Source: Bacteroidota bacterium (GTDB lineage Bacteria > Bacteroidota > Bacteroidia > Cytophagales > Cytophagaceae). From it: a stretch of 64,000 nt of DNA. Below the pieces are notes generated by a model. That model saw only the letters and a list, made by a program, of their open reading frames with translations. It was not told the DNA's origin and ran no database searches. The translations under genes were made by a program, and so were the position numbers. Of this stretch, positions 45,882-54,646 are shown piece by piece (position 1 is the stretch's first letter; every line of letters begins with the position of its first letter). The stretch lies in contig JAEWYS010000014.1 of the NCBI GenBank assembly GCA_023458555.1, positions 248,001-312,000 of the forward strand, given 5' to 3'.

Positions 45882-46370
45882 ATGAAGCGTCTATCGCTGG
45901 CAATAGTCACTATCCTTATTCATGTAACAGTTATGGCAAAAGAAATCAAGACAGAAATCATTATCCGGTCAACACCGGAGAAAATATGGGCTATCCTTAC
46001 TGATTTTGAAAAGTACCCGGACTGGAATCCTTTTATACGATCCATAACCGGCGCAGTGGAAGAAGGAAAAACTATTACGGTTAATATAGCACCACCAGAC
46101 AGCAAAGCCATGACATTCAAACCCACCGTACTTACCAAAACGGAAAACAGGGAATTGCGCTGGCTGGGCAGTGTCTTGTTTAAGGGGCTATTTGACGGAG
46201 AGCACCGGTTTGAGCTTACTGACAATGGTGACGGCACGGTACGATTTGTCCATATCGAGCAATTCAGAGGTATTTTTGTCTGGTTATTTAATCCGGAAAA
46301 TACAAGGAAAGGCTTCATGCTAATGAATCAAAAGCTGAAAGAGCTGGCGGAAGCTGAATCAGCGGGCTAA
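45882..46370 (+). CDS. SRPBCC (START/Bet v1-like) family protein with signal-like N-terminus
   Basis: 162 residues. An SRPBCC fold is clear from IKTEIIIRSTPEKIWAILTD, FEKYPDWNPFIRSITG, LRWLGSVLFKGLFDGEHRFEL and the C-terminal helix RKGFMLMNQKLKEL. Such domains bind hydrophobic ligands in a deep pocket. A 20-residue hydrophobic leader precedes the fold (MKRLSLAIVTILIHVTVMAK), so this one may be exported; a start at the later Met (VMAKEIKTE) would give a cytosolic protein. It lies just downstream of a Crp-type regulator and is a likely target. Confidence 0.82.
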   Translation: MKRLSLAIVTILIHVTVMAKEIKTEIIIRSTPEKIWAILTDFEKYPDWNPFIRSITGAVEEGKTITVNIAPPDSKAMTFKPTVLTKTENRELRWLGSVLFKGLFDGEHRFELTDNGDGTVRFVHIEQFRGIFVWLFNPENTRKGFMLMNQKLKELAEAESAG

Positions 46371-46416
46371 AGGACTCCGGGACATGCGGAGACAAGACCG
46401 TCCGGATAAAACAAAA

Positions 46417-46446
46417 GCGCGAGACTGTTACAATCAGATCTCGCGC
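46417..46446 (+). terminator. GC-rich hairpin after the SRPBCC gene
   Basis: GCGCGAGA pairs with TCTCGCGC across a 14-base loop between convergent genes. There is no T-run, so termination strength is uncertain. Confidence 0.4.
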
Positions 46447-46484
46447 CATAGTAATCTAAAAACAGAGATTTCAAACAGTCAGTT

Positions 46485-47882
46485 TTATAGCTTGGTAAAT
46501 CTCAATGGTACTACCTTGTTTTCTGATCTCAGTTCAAGCAGATACATACCGGCTTCCAGATGTCTCGTATCGATTTTCAATATTCCCGAACCGGATGCAG
46601 AACCTGCCTCCGGGCTAGTGGTCATCAATACTCCCTGGCTGGAGAAAATATTTATTTCCATAGTATGACCGGCAAAATCCTGTATATCAACCTGAATATA
46701 GTCTCCGGCCGGATTAGGATACACGAACATGTTTTTTGCAGCTGGCCCGAAATCTGCTACACCACCGGTAATCACCTGATTTGTTCTTAGCCGTATCAGA
46801 CTGTTGGGCGACTCGGTAAGAGCGTATAGCTGTCCATCGGGAGCGACCTCCACGTCTCTGAACCGGGCATGATTGTGCAGAAAGGAATACGTGGCGACAT
46901 GCTTGCCATCTTTAATTTTCACCCACTGAATCTGTTTGCCGGCCAGCGCTCCCAGGATAAAATTGATCTCATTTTCCTCCTCTCCTTCTACAGGTACTAT
47001 GGCCAGACCGCTTGGCGCAATGGACGGCACCCAGTAGCGGACAGGCTGCTCCATTCCATCACGGGCCGTATCTGTTGAAATAATTGTTCCATTGTAGTTT
47101 AGCCCAAAGGTGATGCTTGGCCAGCCATAGTTGTTTCCGGCTTCGATCAGGTTCAGCTCGTCTCCGCCCATTGGACCATGCTCATGAGCAAATATCTTTC
47201 CGCTTCGAGGATCAACTGCCAGCCCCTGAATATTCCGGTGTCCGTAACTGTATATCGCAGGCGCTACCCCATTTACCCCGATAAAAGGATTATTTTCTGG
47301 AACAGTACCATCGTCATTCAGGCGTATAACTTTGCCGATATGGTTACTCAGTAGTTGGGCATTGTCCTGATCCTGCCTGTCGCTGGAAGAGAAAATCAAA
47401 TGATTTTCATTATCAAAAGCAATTCGGCTCCCGAAGTGATTCCCACCCACTTTGTATGGCAGAGCGGTAAATAGTTGTGTAAAATCTGTCAGCTGGTTTC
47501 CGTTCAGGACACCTCTCCCTATTGCCAGCGTGTATCTTTGCTGCCCATCGGTAACAGAATACGATAAGTATACATAGTTATTGGTAGAAAAATCAGGATG
47601 CAGGGCCACATCCAGCAAACCTCCCTGACCTTGTACAGCTACTGTTGGAACGCCTGTTATCTGAGTTTTGGTATTAGTGGAGATGACATACCTGTATAAC
47701 CTGCCTTCCTTTTCGGTAAAGAGCAATTCATCGCTTGTTATAAAGCACATTCCCCAGGGCTGCGACATCCTTGTGCCGTCTATCAGCACCTGGTCTATTT
47801 CGAGCGTGGGATTCTGAGCTGGACTGTAAAAGGATATACACAATAAAAATAAAGTAAATGAAAGGTCGGTCAATTTTCTCAT
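46485..47882 (-). CDS. PQQ-dependent sugar dehydrogenase-like protein with T9SS tail
   Basis: 465 residues from the ATG at 47882 (MRKLTDLSFTLFLLCISFYS, cleavage near PAQ); the frame is open 33 codons further, but that extension is not signal-like. The six-bladed propeller of soluble glucose/sorbosone dehydrogenases shows SQPWGMCFI, GGLLDVALHPDF, GNHFGSRIAFD, GHRNIQGLAVDPRSGKI, HEHGPMGGDELNLI and NYGWPSI. The C-terminal 80 residues are a T9SS sorting domain (MFVYPNPAGDYIQVDI, LEAGMYLLEL). It should oxidise aldoses outside the cell to lactones if PQQ is supplied. No pqq genes are in the window. Confidence 0.88.
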   Translation of the reverse strand: MRKLTDLSFTLFLLCISFYSPAQNPTLEIDQVLIDGTRMSQPWGMCFITSDELLFTEKEGRLYRYVISTNTKTQITGVPTVAVQGQGGLLDVALHPDFSTNNYVYLSYSVTDGQQRYTLAIGRGVLNGNQLTDFTQLFTALPYKVGGNHFGSRIAFDNENHLIFSSSDRQDQDNAQLLSNHIGKVIRLNDDGTVPENNPFIGVNGVAPAIYSYGHRNIQGLAVDPRSGKIFAHEHGPMGGDELNLIEAGNNYGWPSITFGLNYNGTIISTDTARDGMEQPVRYWVPSIAPSGLAIVPVEGEEENEINFILGALAGKQIQWVKIKDGKHVATYSFLHNHARFRDVEVAPDGQLYALTESPNSLIRLRTNQVITGGVADFGPAAKNMFVYPNPAGDYIQVDIQDFAGHTMEINIFSSQGVLMTTSPEAGSASGSGILKIDTRHLEAGMYLLELRSENKVVPLRFTKL

Positions 47883-48224
47883 AAGATATAATAGTTTGGT
47901 TGGTAAAAGTCTATCATAAAACCGGCGTCTTATTGCGGCACAAACTCCCAGGCGCTGCTGCAGAAACCAGAAAACCAGCACCGGACAATATTGTTATTAT
48001 AAGCGAATCACCCTTTACTGAACATTAATAAAAAAATCCTCTCCGTTCTGCTGCCCGCTATAAACAAACTCTGTCAATTCAGCATAACACGCTATTTGTC
48101 TAATATGCAAATAAAAAAAGATACAAACAAACCATTTTTACTTTTCCGCTACGTCCGGATCAGGAAGCAACTATCCGATAATTCTACCTATATTTACCCG
48201 GAGTTAATCCTTGCAACAGCTCAA
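47883..48224. other. 342-bp divergent upstream region
   Basis: The frame of the HipA-like gene is open from 48096, but family starts favour 48225, so this stretch is treated as a promoter region. No exact promoter consensus or repeat was seen. Confidence 0.45.
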
Positions 48225-49010
48225 ATGTACTCACTAAGAATCGTAGACGTGCTCCGCTATATGCTTCCCCTTCGGGAAGGCGGCTCGCTACCCGCCTTGA
48301 CAGAAGCCAGCGATGGCTTTAAGTATGTCCTCAAATTTCGGGGGGCCGGTCAGCGTGAAAAAGCGCTTATTGCCGAATTGCTGGGCGGTGAAATAGCCCG
48401 GACACTGGGATTGAAAGTTCCGGAACTGGTATTTGCCCGGCTGGCTGAAGAATTCGGACGCTCGGAAGGTGATGAGGAAATTCAGGATCTGCTCAAAGCA
48501 AGCCGTGGACTGAATCTGGCGCTGCATTTTCTATCCGGGGCTATCACTTACGATCCCACGGTGACACCAATAGACCCGCTTCTTGCCTCCCGCATTGTCT
48601 GGCTTGATGCGTTTATCACCAATGTGGATCGTACATTCCGCAATACCAATATGCTGATCTGGAACCGGGAACTCTGGCTGATCGATCATGGTGCGTCTTT
48701 TCTCTTTCACCATTCATGGAGCAATATAGAGCAGCACGCCCGCAGCCCTTTTGCCCTGATCAAAGACCATGTATTGCTTCCAACAGCCGGACAACTGGAT
48801 GAAGCAAATGACCTGAGTCTGCAACAACTCACACCTGCACGTCTCAGAGAGATTGTGAGCCTGATTCCGGACGAATGGCTTCTCAACTCCGGAGAGAGCG
48901 GTACTCCCGACGAGCAGAGAACAGTCTACAACGAATTTCTGACGACCCGCCTGGCTCATGCCGACCTGTTTGTCAACGAAGCAAAACGCGCCCGCCATGC
49001 ACTTGTATGA
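48225..49010 (+). CDS. HipA-like kinase family protein (HipA_2)
   Basis: 261 residues from MYSLRIVDVLRYMLPLREGG, which matches the usual family start; the frame is open 43 codons upstream. Motifs of the compact HipA-like fold are GSLPALTEASDGFKYVLKFRG (nucleotide strand and Lys), ALIAELLGGEIARTLGLKVP, IVWLDAFITNVDRTFRNTNM (catalytic loop Asp and Asn) and LWLIDHGASFLFHHSW (metal Asp). It lacks the N-terminal subdomain of true HipA toxins and no HipB-type partner is adjacent. It overlaps the DUF3037 gene by 14 bp, a pairing seen repeatedly in bacteria. The substrate is unknown. Confidence 0.85.
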   Translation: MYSLRIVDVLRYMLPLREGGSLPALTEASDGFKYVLKFRGAGQREKALIAELLGGEIARTLGLKVPELVFARLAEEFGRSEGDEEIQDLLKASRGLNLALHFLSGAITYDPTVTPIDPLLASRIVWLDAFITNVDRTFRNTNMLIWNRELWLIDHGASFLFHHSWSNIEQHARSPFALIKDHVLLPTAGQLDEANDLSLQQLTPARLREIVSLIPDEWLLNSGESGTPDEQRTVYNEFLTTRLAHADLFVNEAKRARHALV

Positions 49011-49371
49011 ATATGCCGTTATTCGCGTAGTGCCAAGGGTAGAACGCGAAGAGTTTATCAACGCCGGAATCCTGCTTTGTTCTCCCAAACAGGGTTTTCT
49101 CAAATGCAAGCTACACCTGTGCAAGGCAAAACTGCTCAGTCTCGATCCCAACGTTGATATGGACACGATAGAAGCACATCTCCACGCCTTCGAAAAAATA
49201 TGCTCAGGAGGTAAAGCCGGAGGCCCCATTGCACAAAACAATCAGGCGGCTAGGTTCCGCTGGCTTACGGCTATGCGAAGCTCTGTACTTCAGACCTCCC
49301 GGCCTCACCCTGGTCTTACAGAAGATCTGGACAGCCTGCTGGAGCATTTGTTTGAAGAGTATGTGAGCTAA
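48997..49371 (+). CDS. DUF3037 family protein
   Basis: 124 residues from MHLYEYAVIRVVPRVEREEF, the conserved DUF3037 start; the frame is open 13 codons upstream. INAGILLCSPKQGFLKCKL and a C-terminal RFRWLTAMRSSVLQTSRPHPGL block complete the family signature. The overlap of 14 bp with the HipA-like gene implies translational coupling. The family has no known activity; its strict association with HipA_2 kinases suggests a partner or target. Confidence 0.88.
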   Translation: MHLYEYAVIRVVPRVEREEFINAGILLCSPKQGFLKCKLHLCKAKLLSLDPNVDMDTIEAHLHAFEKICSGGKAGGPIAQNNQAARFRWLTAMRSSVLQTSRPHPGLTEDLDSLLEHLFEEYVS

Positions 49372-49432
49372 AAGTCTTCCATCTTTACATAACGGGGTAA
49401 CTTTATAAGTTCCACTGAAATCTTTTTGATTT

Positions 49433-51862
49433 CTACTTTATCAAGCGGATTTTTTCCTGGACACTCACACCATTACCTTCTACCCGGATCAGTACCATAT
49501 CAGTATCCGGGAAAGCGTCTGTTCGAAGTTTTTTATTTCCGGTAAATGCTTCTTCCAGCAGCAGTATTCCCTTGTTATCGTATACCCGAAGCTTGCCCTC
49601 TATCGGAAGCCGGATGGTAAATTGATCTTTTGCAGGATTAGGATAGCACCATGGCACGGTATGCATAAATTGGTCAGACAAAATATCTGTAACCAGGTCC
49701 TCCGCTCCTAATACTGTTATGTTCGTTGTATATGGCTGGTCACCGTCATAATACACATGCGCCTGGTTTGTTATCGGAATCAGTTCAGATATTCCGACTT
49801 TCGGGCTAATAGCAAAACGTACAAATCCGGAACGTCTGAACTCATCGCCCTCAGCACCACTAAGATTAATATTATTGAATGTCCAGCGCAGAATACGCCC
49901 TTCAATAATTTGCAAATGATAACCATGACTGGCAGCTACCATACGGAATGTGGAAAGATCAAAGTCTGAAGACAAAGTATCAACAATGGTTACACTCTGT
50001 ACAGGCCCTTCCCCTGCATTGGAAAAACGGATAAGATAATGAACAGATGGATGTCCCGGCACTTCGTTATGTTCATGCCCTTCTTCATCCAACATGCGTT
50101 TGGATGCTTCTTCATTCCCTGTACCTACTTTCAAAAACAATGTGTCCGTATTGTTTTCCGGGTTTTCATCTTCCCCGTATACAACATTTGCTTTGACAAC
50201 TAGTTCATCACCTCTCAGAGCCAGAGGATCTATCTGCCCTTTGACCGTAATACGAAAGGTTTGTCTGACTGGTATACCGATCCATTTTTCTAGTCTGTTT
50301 CGTCCGGAAGGAAGCTGAGAAACCACCTGATCAAGTTCCAGTATACGTTGATCCAGCTCCAGCACAACATCTGTCCATACGTTTTCAGTACCATGATTTC
50401 GTATATCCACATGGATCGTTATTGGCTCTCCTGGATGAGCCTCCGTAGCCGTAACAGTTACTTCAAGATCCTTTTCCCCGAGCGTGCGGAGAGGTATAGC
50501 CAGATCCGATACCACATTCCATGCGGAAGGATCTGAAAAGTCAACTTCTCGGGACACTCCGGACCAGCCTTCACGCAGGGCGCTTACCATATAGGTATTG
50601 CCAGCAGGAAGAAACATTGAATACGTACCCGCATTGCTGTAGGTAAATGAATCTCCGCTAAACTGTATAAGACTTTGCCCCAGTAGAGGCTCCGAAGAAC
50701 CATTACGGATACCATTGCCATTCGCATCATGATAGACGGTACCACTGACCAGTCCAAGGCAATCGTTGTCCTGATTTACACTCAATGTATAGGTATAAGT
50801 CATGCAGCCCTCATCCGCAGCACGTTCATAGTCTGCGGTAAATACACCCGGTCTGGATATTTTATGATTTTTGTCAACAGAATACCACTTAGAATCCCCT
50901 TTCGGCTGATATTTCGCTTTGTAATAGTCAGCCGGCACAGGCAAGGCTACCTGCACAGTATCTCCGGGGCAGATTGTTTTAGACTCAGCCAGATCTTCGT
51001 GGCCCAATGATGACATTCTGACGATATACTTGGGTGTTGATACCACTTCACGGTTTTTAATGTCATAAATACAGTCACAATGCCCAATAACCATTTTAAC
51101 TCCAGAAGAATATATAAAATTGGAACGCTTTTCTAACCAGATTGTATCACCATCCTTAGGTCGGACAAATTCACTATATAACACAGACTTTCCATTTTTA
51201 TAGAAAGTCACATTCAAATCAGACCACCATTCTTTACTTTCCAGATAATCAGCTCCTATAAACGTTCCACTATGACATTCATACACGAGAGTATCCCAGC
51301 CATTATTAAAATTATAAACGACATCAGTATATTGTAATATAAAATCCAAGTGCCTCCACGTAGTATTATAAAAATCCGAATTACATATATAAATATAATT
51401 TCCCTTCGTAATAACACCCTGTCCCTCATATAATGAACGCAATTGTAACTCATCCATAGACGATGTTTGATAAATTTCAAGCATCAACTCCAACAGCGTA
51501 TCCTTCTTGTCTACTATAAACAATAATTCCTTAATACCTCCAAAAGGCTTATAATCATTAAATGTTGAATAACGATATTCTCTCACCAACTCTTCACCCG
51601 AGCTATATATCAAAGCATCTTTCTCATACACTTCCAGCCTAAGCACCTGATTATACTCAACAACGATTTCATCTCCATTACAAGCCCCTGCAAATACCAT
51701 TACATTCGGCGATATCAAGGGTTCATTTCCGTACCAATAGACACTGGCTCCTTCTATATTAATTTCATATTCTCCAATTTTCAATGAAGTACCATCAAAC
51801 TGCCCTTGTACAGAAATGCTATAGAAAAACAAGGTAAGAAACGCTGTATAGAAAATTCGCAT
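49433..51862 (-). CDS. T9SS-secreted multidomain surface protein
   Basis: 809 residues. A signal peptide (MRIFYTAFLTLFFYSISVQG) precedes an N-terminal region of about 270 residues with many Trp and Tyr and no recognised family. An Ig-like stretch follows (about 295-365, ICPGDTVQVALP), then an SdrD-B-like unit (GTVYHDANGNGIRNGSSEP, near 372), CARDB/DUF11-type domains (VTVTATEAHPGEPITIHVDI; VHYLIRFSNAGEGPVQSVTI) and a T9SS sorting tail (CYPNPAKDQFTIRL). It is probably a surface adhesin or structural protein. It is monocistronic. Confidence 0.85.
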   Translation of the reverse strand: MRIFYTAFLTLFFYSISVQGQFDGTSLKIGEYEINIEGASVYWYGNEPLISPNVMVFAGACNGDEIVVEYNQVLRLEVYEKDALIYSSGEELVREYRYSTFNDYKPFGGIKELLFIVDKKDTLLELMLEIYQTSSMDELQLRSLYEGQGVITKGNYIYICNSDFYNTTWRHLDFILQYTDVVYNFNNGWDTLVYECHSGTFIGADYLESKEWWSDLNVTFYKNGKSVLYSEFVRPKDGDTIWLEKRSNFIYSSGVKMVIGHCDCIYDIKNREVVSTPKYIVRMSSLGHEDLAESKTICPGDTVQVALPVPADYYKAKYQPKGDSKWYSVDKNHKISRPGVFTADYERAADEGCMTYTYTLSVNQDNDCLGLVSGTVYHDANGNGIRNGSSEPLLGQSLIQFSGDSFTYSNAGTYSMFLPAGNTYMVSALREGWSGVSREVDFSDPSAWNVVSDLAIPLRTLGEKDLEVTVTATEAHPGEPITIHVDIRNHGTENVWTDVVLELDQRILELDQVVSQLPSGRNRLEKWIGIPVRQTFRITVKGQIDPLALRGDELVVKANVVYGEDENPENNTDTLFLKVGTGNEEASKRMLDEEGHEHNEVPGHPSVHYLIRFSNAGEGPVQSVTIVDTLSSDFDLSTFRMVAASHGYHLQIIEGRILRWTFNNINLSGAEGDEFRRSGFVRFAISPKVGISELIPITNQAHVYYDGDQPYTTNITVLGAEDLVTDILSDQFMHTVPWCYPNPAKDQFTIRLPIEGKLRVYDNKGILLLEEAFTGNKKLRTDAFPDTDMVLIRVEGNGVSVQEKIRLIK

Positions 51863-51924
51863 GATATATTGATATAGCCAGCCGGCAAAATAAACACTTC
51901 AACCAAATTTATTAAGTATTATTC

Positions 51925-52395
51925 TCAAAAAATCATCTTTTCCCTCAGCCTTTCCACATACTCCACCGCCTCCGCACTCCCCTCTTCCGGGGCCCAGTCT
52001 GCAAACTCTTTGTCCGTATCCGCGTCATAGGGACCATCCTTGATCTCATACAGCACGGAGCCGGGCTCCAGTGAGACCAATGTATGAAAGGCTCCCGGAG
52101 TGATTTCCGCTCCGTAGCATCCTGTTGCAGCATCCATAATGCATGACTCCGTAATAGTTCCGTAATCATCAAATTCGATAAAAGCGATTCTGCCTCTGAG
52201 AATTACAAATGCCTCTCTTTTGGCCGGTGCCACATGGCGATGGGGACGCACATACGTACCAGGTTCCATGGCATTGAGCATACGCTGCAAAGTATCGTTC
52301 TGCTCCTGATGAAAATTATGATTCATTCGCTTTCTACCGGCGTTTTTTGCCTTTGCTGATACATTTCCGACCAGCTCGCTGTCAATCTTTATCAT
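51925..52395 (-). CDS. WbuC-family cupin metalloprotein
   Basis: 156 residues from MIKIDSELVGNVSAKAK; an ATG 33 bp upstream is in frame but adds an extension outside the family. The cupin core has TYVRPHRHVAPAKREAFVILRGR (His ligands and Glu) and GAEITPGAFHTLVSLEPGSVLYEI. WbuC proteins occur in polysaccharide and O-antigen loci and are thought to bind a metal, but the reaction is not known. Here it stands alone, near no glycosyltransferase cluster. Confidence 0.88.
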   Translation of the reverse strand: MIKIDSELVGNVSAKAKNAGRKRMNHNFHQEQNDTLQRMLNAMEPGTYVRPHRHVAPAKREAFVILRGRIAFIEFDDYGTITESCIMDAATGCYGAEITPGAFHTLVSLEPGSVLYEIKDGPYDADTDKEFADWAPEEGSAEAVEYVERLREKMIF

Positions 52396-52656
52396 CGTTC
52401 TTATTCCGTTTTTATTTCCGTAGTTCATCGTACCGGCTTTTCATCAGCCGGCTATACAACGCTGTATTTAATTACATGAGGGCAACAAATCTGTTTGCAA
52501 CAGTTAAAATATAAAATTCAATCAGCACGGCAAAAAGCAGGAAGCTGATAACATTTTTCCGGAAGCCGGTCTTTTTTATCGAAGCAAGCCAATCCTGCAC
52601 TTGCTTAAAAGAGTATAATGAGTTAATATAACCAGTATATTATTAAACAGATCGAT

Positions 52657-53514
52657 ATGTTTCAATACAATGAACCCATGCTGAGAGAAGGCGCTCTCAA
52701 AGGCCAGACGATATTGGTGACCGGTGGCGGTACCGGACTGGGAAAGTCTATGGGAAAGTACTTTTTGCAACTCGGCGCCAATCTGGTTATTGTGAGCAGA
52801 AAAAAGGATGTATTGGAACAGGCCGCTGCTGAACTGGAAAAAGAAACCGGCGGACAGGTATTGCCTCTGGCCTGCGATGTACGCAATTACCATGAAATAG
52901 AAGCAGTAATCAGGGAATCAAAATCGGTATTTGGCTCTATAAACGGTCTGGTCAATAACGCCGCAGGCAATTTCATAAGCCCTACCGAAAAGCTTAGTCA
53001 CCGGGCTTTTGATATTGTAGTGGATATTGTGCTCAAAGGAAGCTACTATTTCACTCTGGCTCTTGGCAAAGACTGGATCGAAGCCGGACAGAAAGGCACC
53101 ATCCTCAATATTACGACTACCTATGCCTGGACCGGATCCGGCTATGTAGTGCCCTCTGCGGTAGCAAAAGCCGGGGTGCTCAATCTGACCCGCTCCCTGG
53201 CTGTAGAATGGGCTAAATATGGTATACGTTCCAATGCCATAGCCCCTGGTCCTTTCCCGACCGAAGGAGCAATGAGCAGGCTTTTTCCCGAAGATCTCAA
53301 CATACCGGATTATAGGGAGCGCATCCCTCTCAAACGAGCCGGTGATCATCAGGAGCTGGCGAATCTGGCCGCTTTTCTGATGTCTGATTTTTCATCGTAT
53401 ATCAACGGAGAAGTGATTACAATCGATGGCGGAGAATGGCTGAACGGAGCCGGGGAATTCAATCACCTGGATATAGTGACTCCCGAGCAATGGGAAGCGC
53501 TCAGGAAGCGCTGA
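52657..53514 (+). CDS. SDR-family oxidoreductase, 2,4-dienoyl-CoA reductase-like
   Basis: 285 residues. The NADP-binding motif is TILVTGGGTGLGKSMGKYFL; CDVRNYHEIEAVI, NNAAGNFISPTEKLS and RSNAIAPGPFPTEGAMSRL follow. At the active site the classic Tyr-x-x-x-Lys reads VPSAVAKAGVLNLTRSLAVEW: the Lys is kept and the Tyr is replaced by Ser, as in DECR-type enzymes that reduce 2,4-dienoyl-CoA during unsaturated fatty-acid oxidation. No other beta-oxidation gene is adjacent. It is monocistronic. Confidence 0.88.
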   Translation: MFQYNEPMLREGALKGQTILVTGGGTGLGKSMGKYFLQLGANLVIVSRKKDVLEQAAAELEKETGGQVLPLACDVRNYHEIEAVIRESKSVFGSINGLVNNAAGNFISPTEKLSHRAFDIVVDIVLKGSYYFTLALGKDWIEAGQKGTILNITTTYAWTGSGYVVPSAVAKAGVLNLTRSLAVEWAKYGIRSNAIAPGPFPTEGAMSRLFPEDLNIPDYRERIPLKRAGDHQELANLAAFLMSDFSSYINGEVITIDGGEWLNGAGEFNHLDIVTPEQWEALRKR

Positions 53515-53595
53515 TAAAAAGCTACTTTAATTTGTATGACAGGATCAGAAACCCGCTTCTCTGTAATGATTTGCAGCTACTATCCAAGAAGGTTG

Positions 53596-53672
53596 AAGCT
53601 CAAAGATTGCCGTGTACCCTGAGTTTATCGAAGCCAGAACGTGCTGTCTGGCAGGAAACGCAAAGACGAATG
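53596..53672 (+). repeat. Dispersed intergenic repeat, copy C
   Basis: AGCTCAAAGATTGCC, then CCTGAGTTTATCGAAGCC, AGAACGTGCTGTCTGG and CAAAGACGAATG. The CCTGAG-TTATCGAAG core resembles copy A with about two thirds identity by eye. Confidence 0.5.
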
Positions 53673-53693
53673 TCTGCTGTATTGTATAAAAGT

Positions 53694-53724
53694 AAGGAAG
53701 TCTGAAAAATAGTCAGACTTCCTT
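53694..53724. terminator. Hairpin terminator between SDR and universal stress genes
   Basis: Perfect 12-bp stem AAGGAAGTCTGA/TCAGACTTCCTT with a 7-base loop, at the junction of two convergent genes. Confidence 0.8.
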
Positions 53725-54562
53725 ATTCCACTGAATGAAAGGCCATAATAGGCGCATTGCCCTTAGACACCATTTTGCGGGTCATACTACCCTCAAACAA
53801 CCTCTTGAACAAACCTTTGTGGTGCGTAGTCATGGCAAGCAGATCCACACTGTTTTCTTCCACATAGTCCTTAAGCGCCTGAAACGCATCATCGCCCTTT
53901 ATATATTTAAACCTGAGCCCGTGGTATACCACCATTTCTTCTACCATTAGCTGAAACTCGTTGGTTTTTAACCGCTCCAGAATCAGATTTTCCGAGTATA
54001 CATTGACAATAGTCAGTGTTGCCTCAAAATAAGCGGCAAGACGGGCAAGAAACTTTATGGTATCAAGGTCTTCTTCATGATACTCACTGGCAAATACGAT
54101 ATTTTTTACAGTACGCAAGGTTGTCTGCTGAGGAATCACAATCACGGGGCAGCGGACTTTTTCAATCACATGGGCCGCATGTGTACCAAAGATTCCGGGC
54201 ACAATGCCATCCACTCCCTTTGTGGCCATCAATACCAGACCAATATCATACTCCTCGATCACATTTTTTAGTTCAGTCGAAAAAGAGCCTGCTCTGGAAA
54301 GAATAGTAAGCTTTACATCCGGCTCGTATTCCCGCACTCTGTCCACCAGATCATTGAGCTGTCTGGATGAATTCACTTCCAGCACCTCTACCTCTTTCTC
54401 AATAGCATCATAAGGAAGATCGGTGATCATTTCCGGAATAGCAAAAGCGTTGAAAAACACGACTTCACTATTCGTCTTTTTTGCCAGATTGAGTAAAAAA
54501 GGCAATGCGTTTTCCGTTGGTTCGGAGAAATCGGTCGGGAATAATATTCTTTTTACCTCCAT
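53723..54562 (-). CDS. Universal stress protein, two tandem UspA domains
   Basis: 279 residues from MEVKRILFPTDFSEPTENAL; an ATG 24 bp upstream adds MSHLNKKA. Two UspA domains are in tandem (about 1-145 and 150-279). The first ends VLMATKGVDGIVPGIFGTHA then VRCPVIVIP, the ATP-binding G-2x-G-9x-G(S/T) type loop. The second has NIVFASEYHEEDLDTIKFLA and AMTTHHKGLFKRLFEGSMTR. Such proteins respond to growth arrest and stress. It follows the gluconate operon at about 60 bp spacing on the same strand. Confidence 0.92.
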   Translation of the reverse strand: MEVKRILFPTDFSEPTENALPFLLNLAKKTNSEVVFFNAFAIPEMITDLPYDAIEKEVEVLEVNSSRQLNDLVDRVREYEPDVKLTILSRAGSFSTELKNVIEEYDIGLVLMATKGVDGIVPGIFGTHAAHVIEKVRCPVIVIPQQTTLRTVKNIVFASEYHEEDLDTIKFLARLAAYFEATLTIVNVYSENLILERLKTNEFQLMVEEMVVYHGLRFKYIKGDDAFQALKDYVEENSVDLLAMTTHHKGLFKRLFEGSMTRKMVSKGNAPIMAFHSVE

Positions 54563-54646
54563 AGCTTTTTTATTTAAGTGGCTCACAACCCCGCTCCTAA
54601 TAAAACAAGCTATAGAAAGTAAAGTTCTGATTTTGCCCGATAAAAG

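Noticed and set aside
53436..53705. Open frame of 89 residues after the SDR gene
   Set aside because: Its first part is the SDR 3' end in another frame and the rest covers the dispersed repeat copy C; no protein-like composition or start context.
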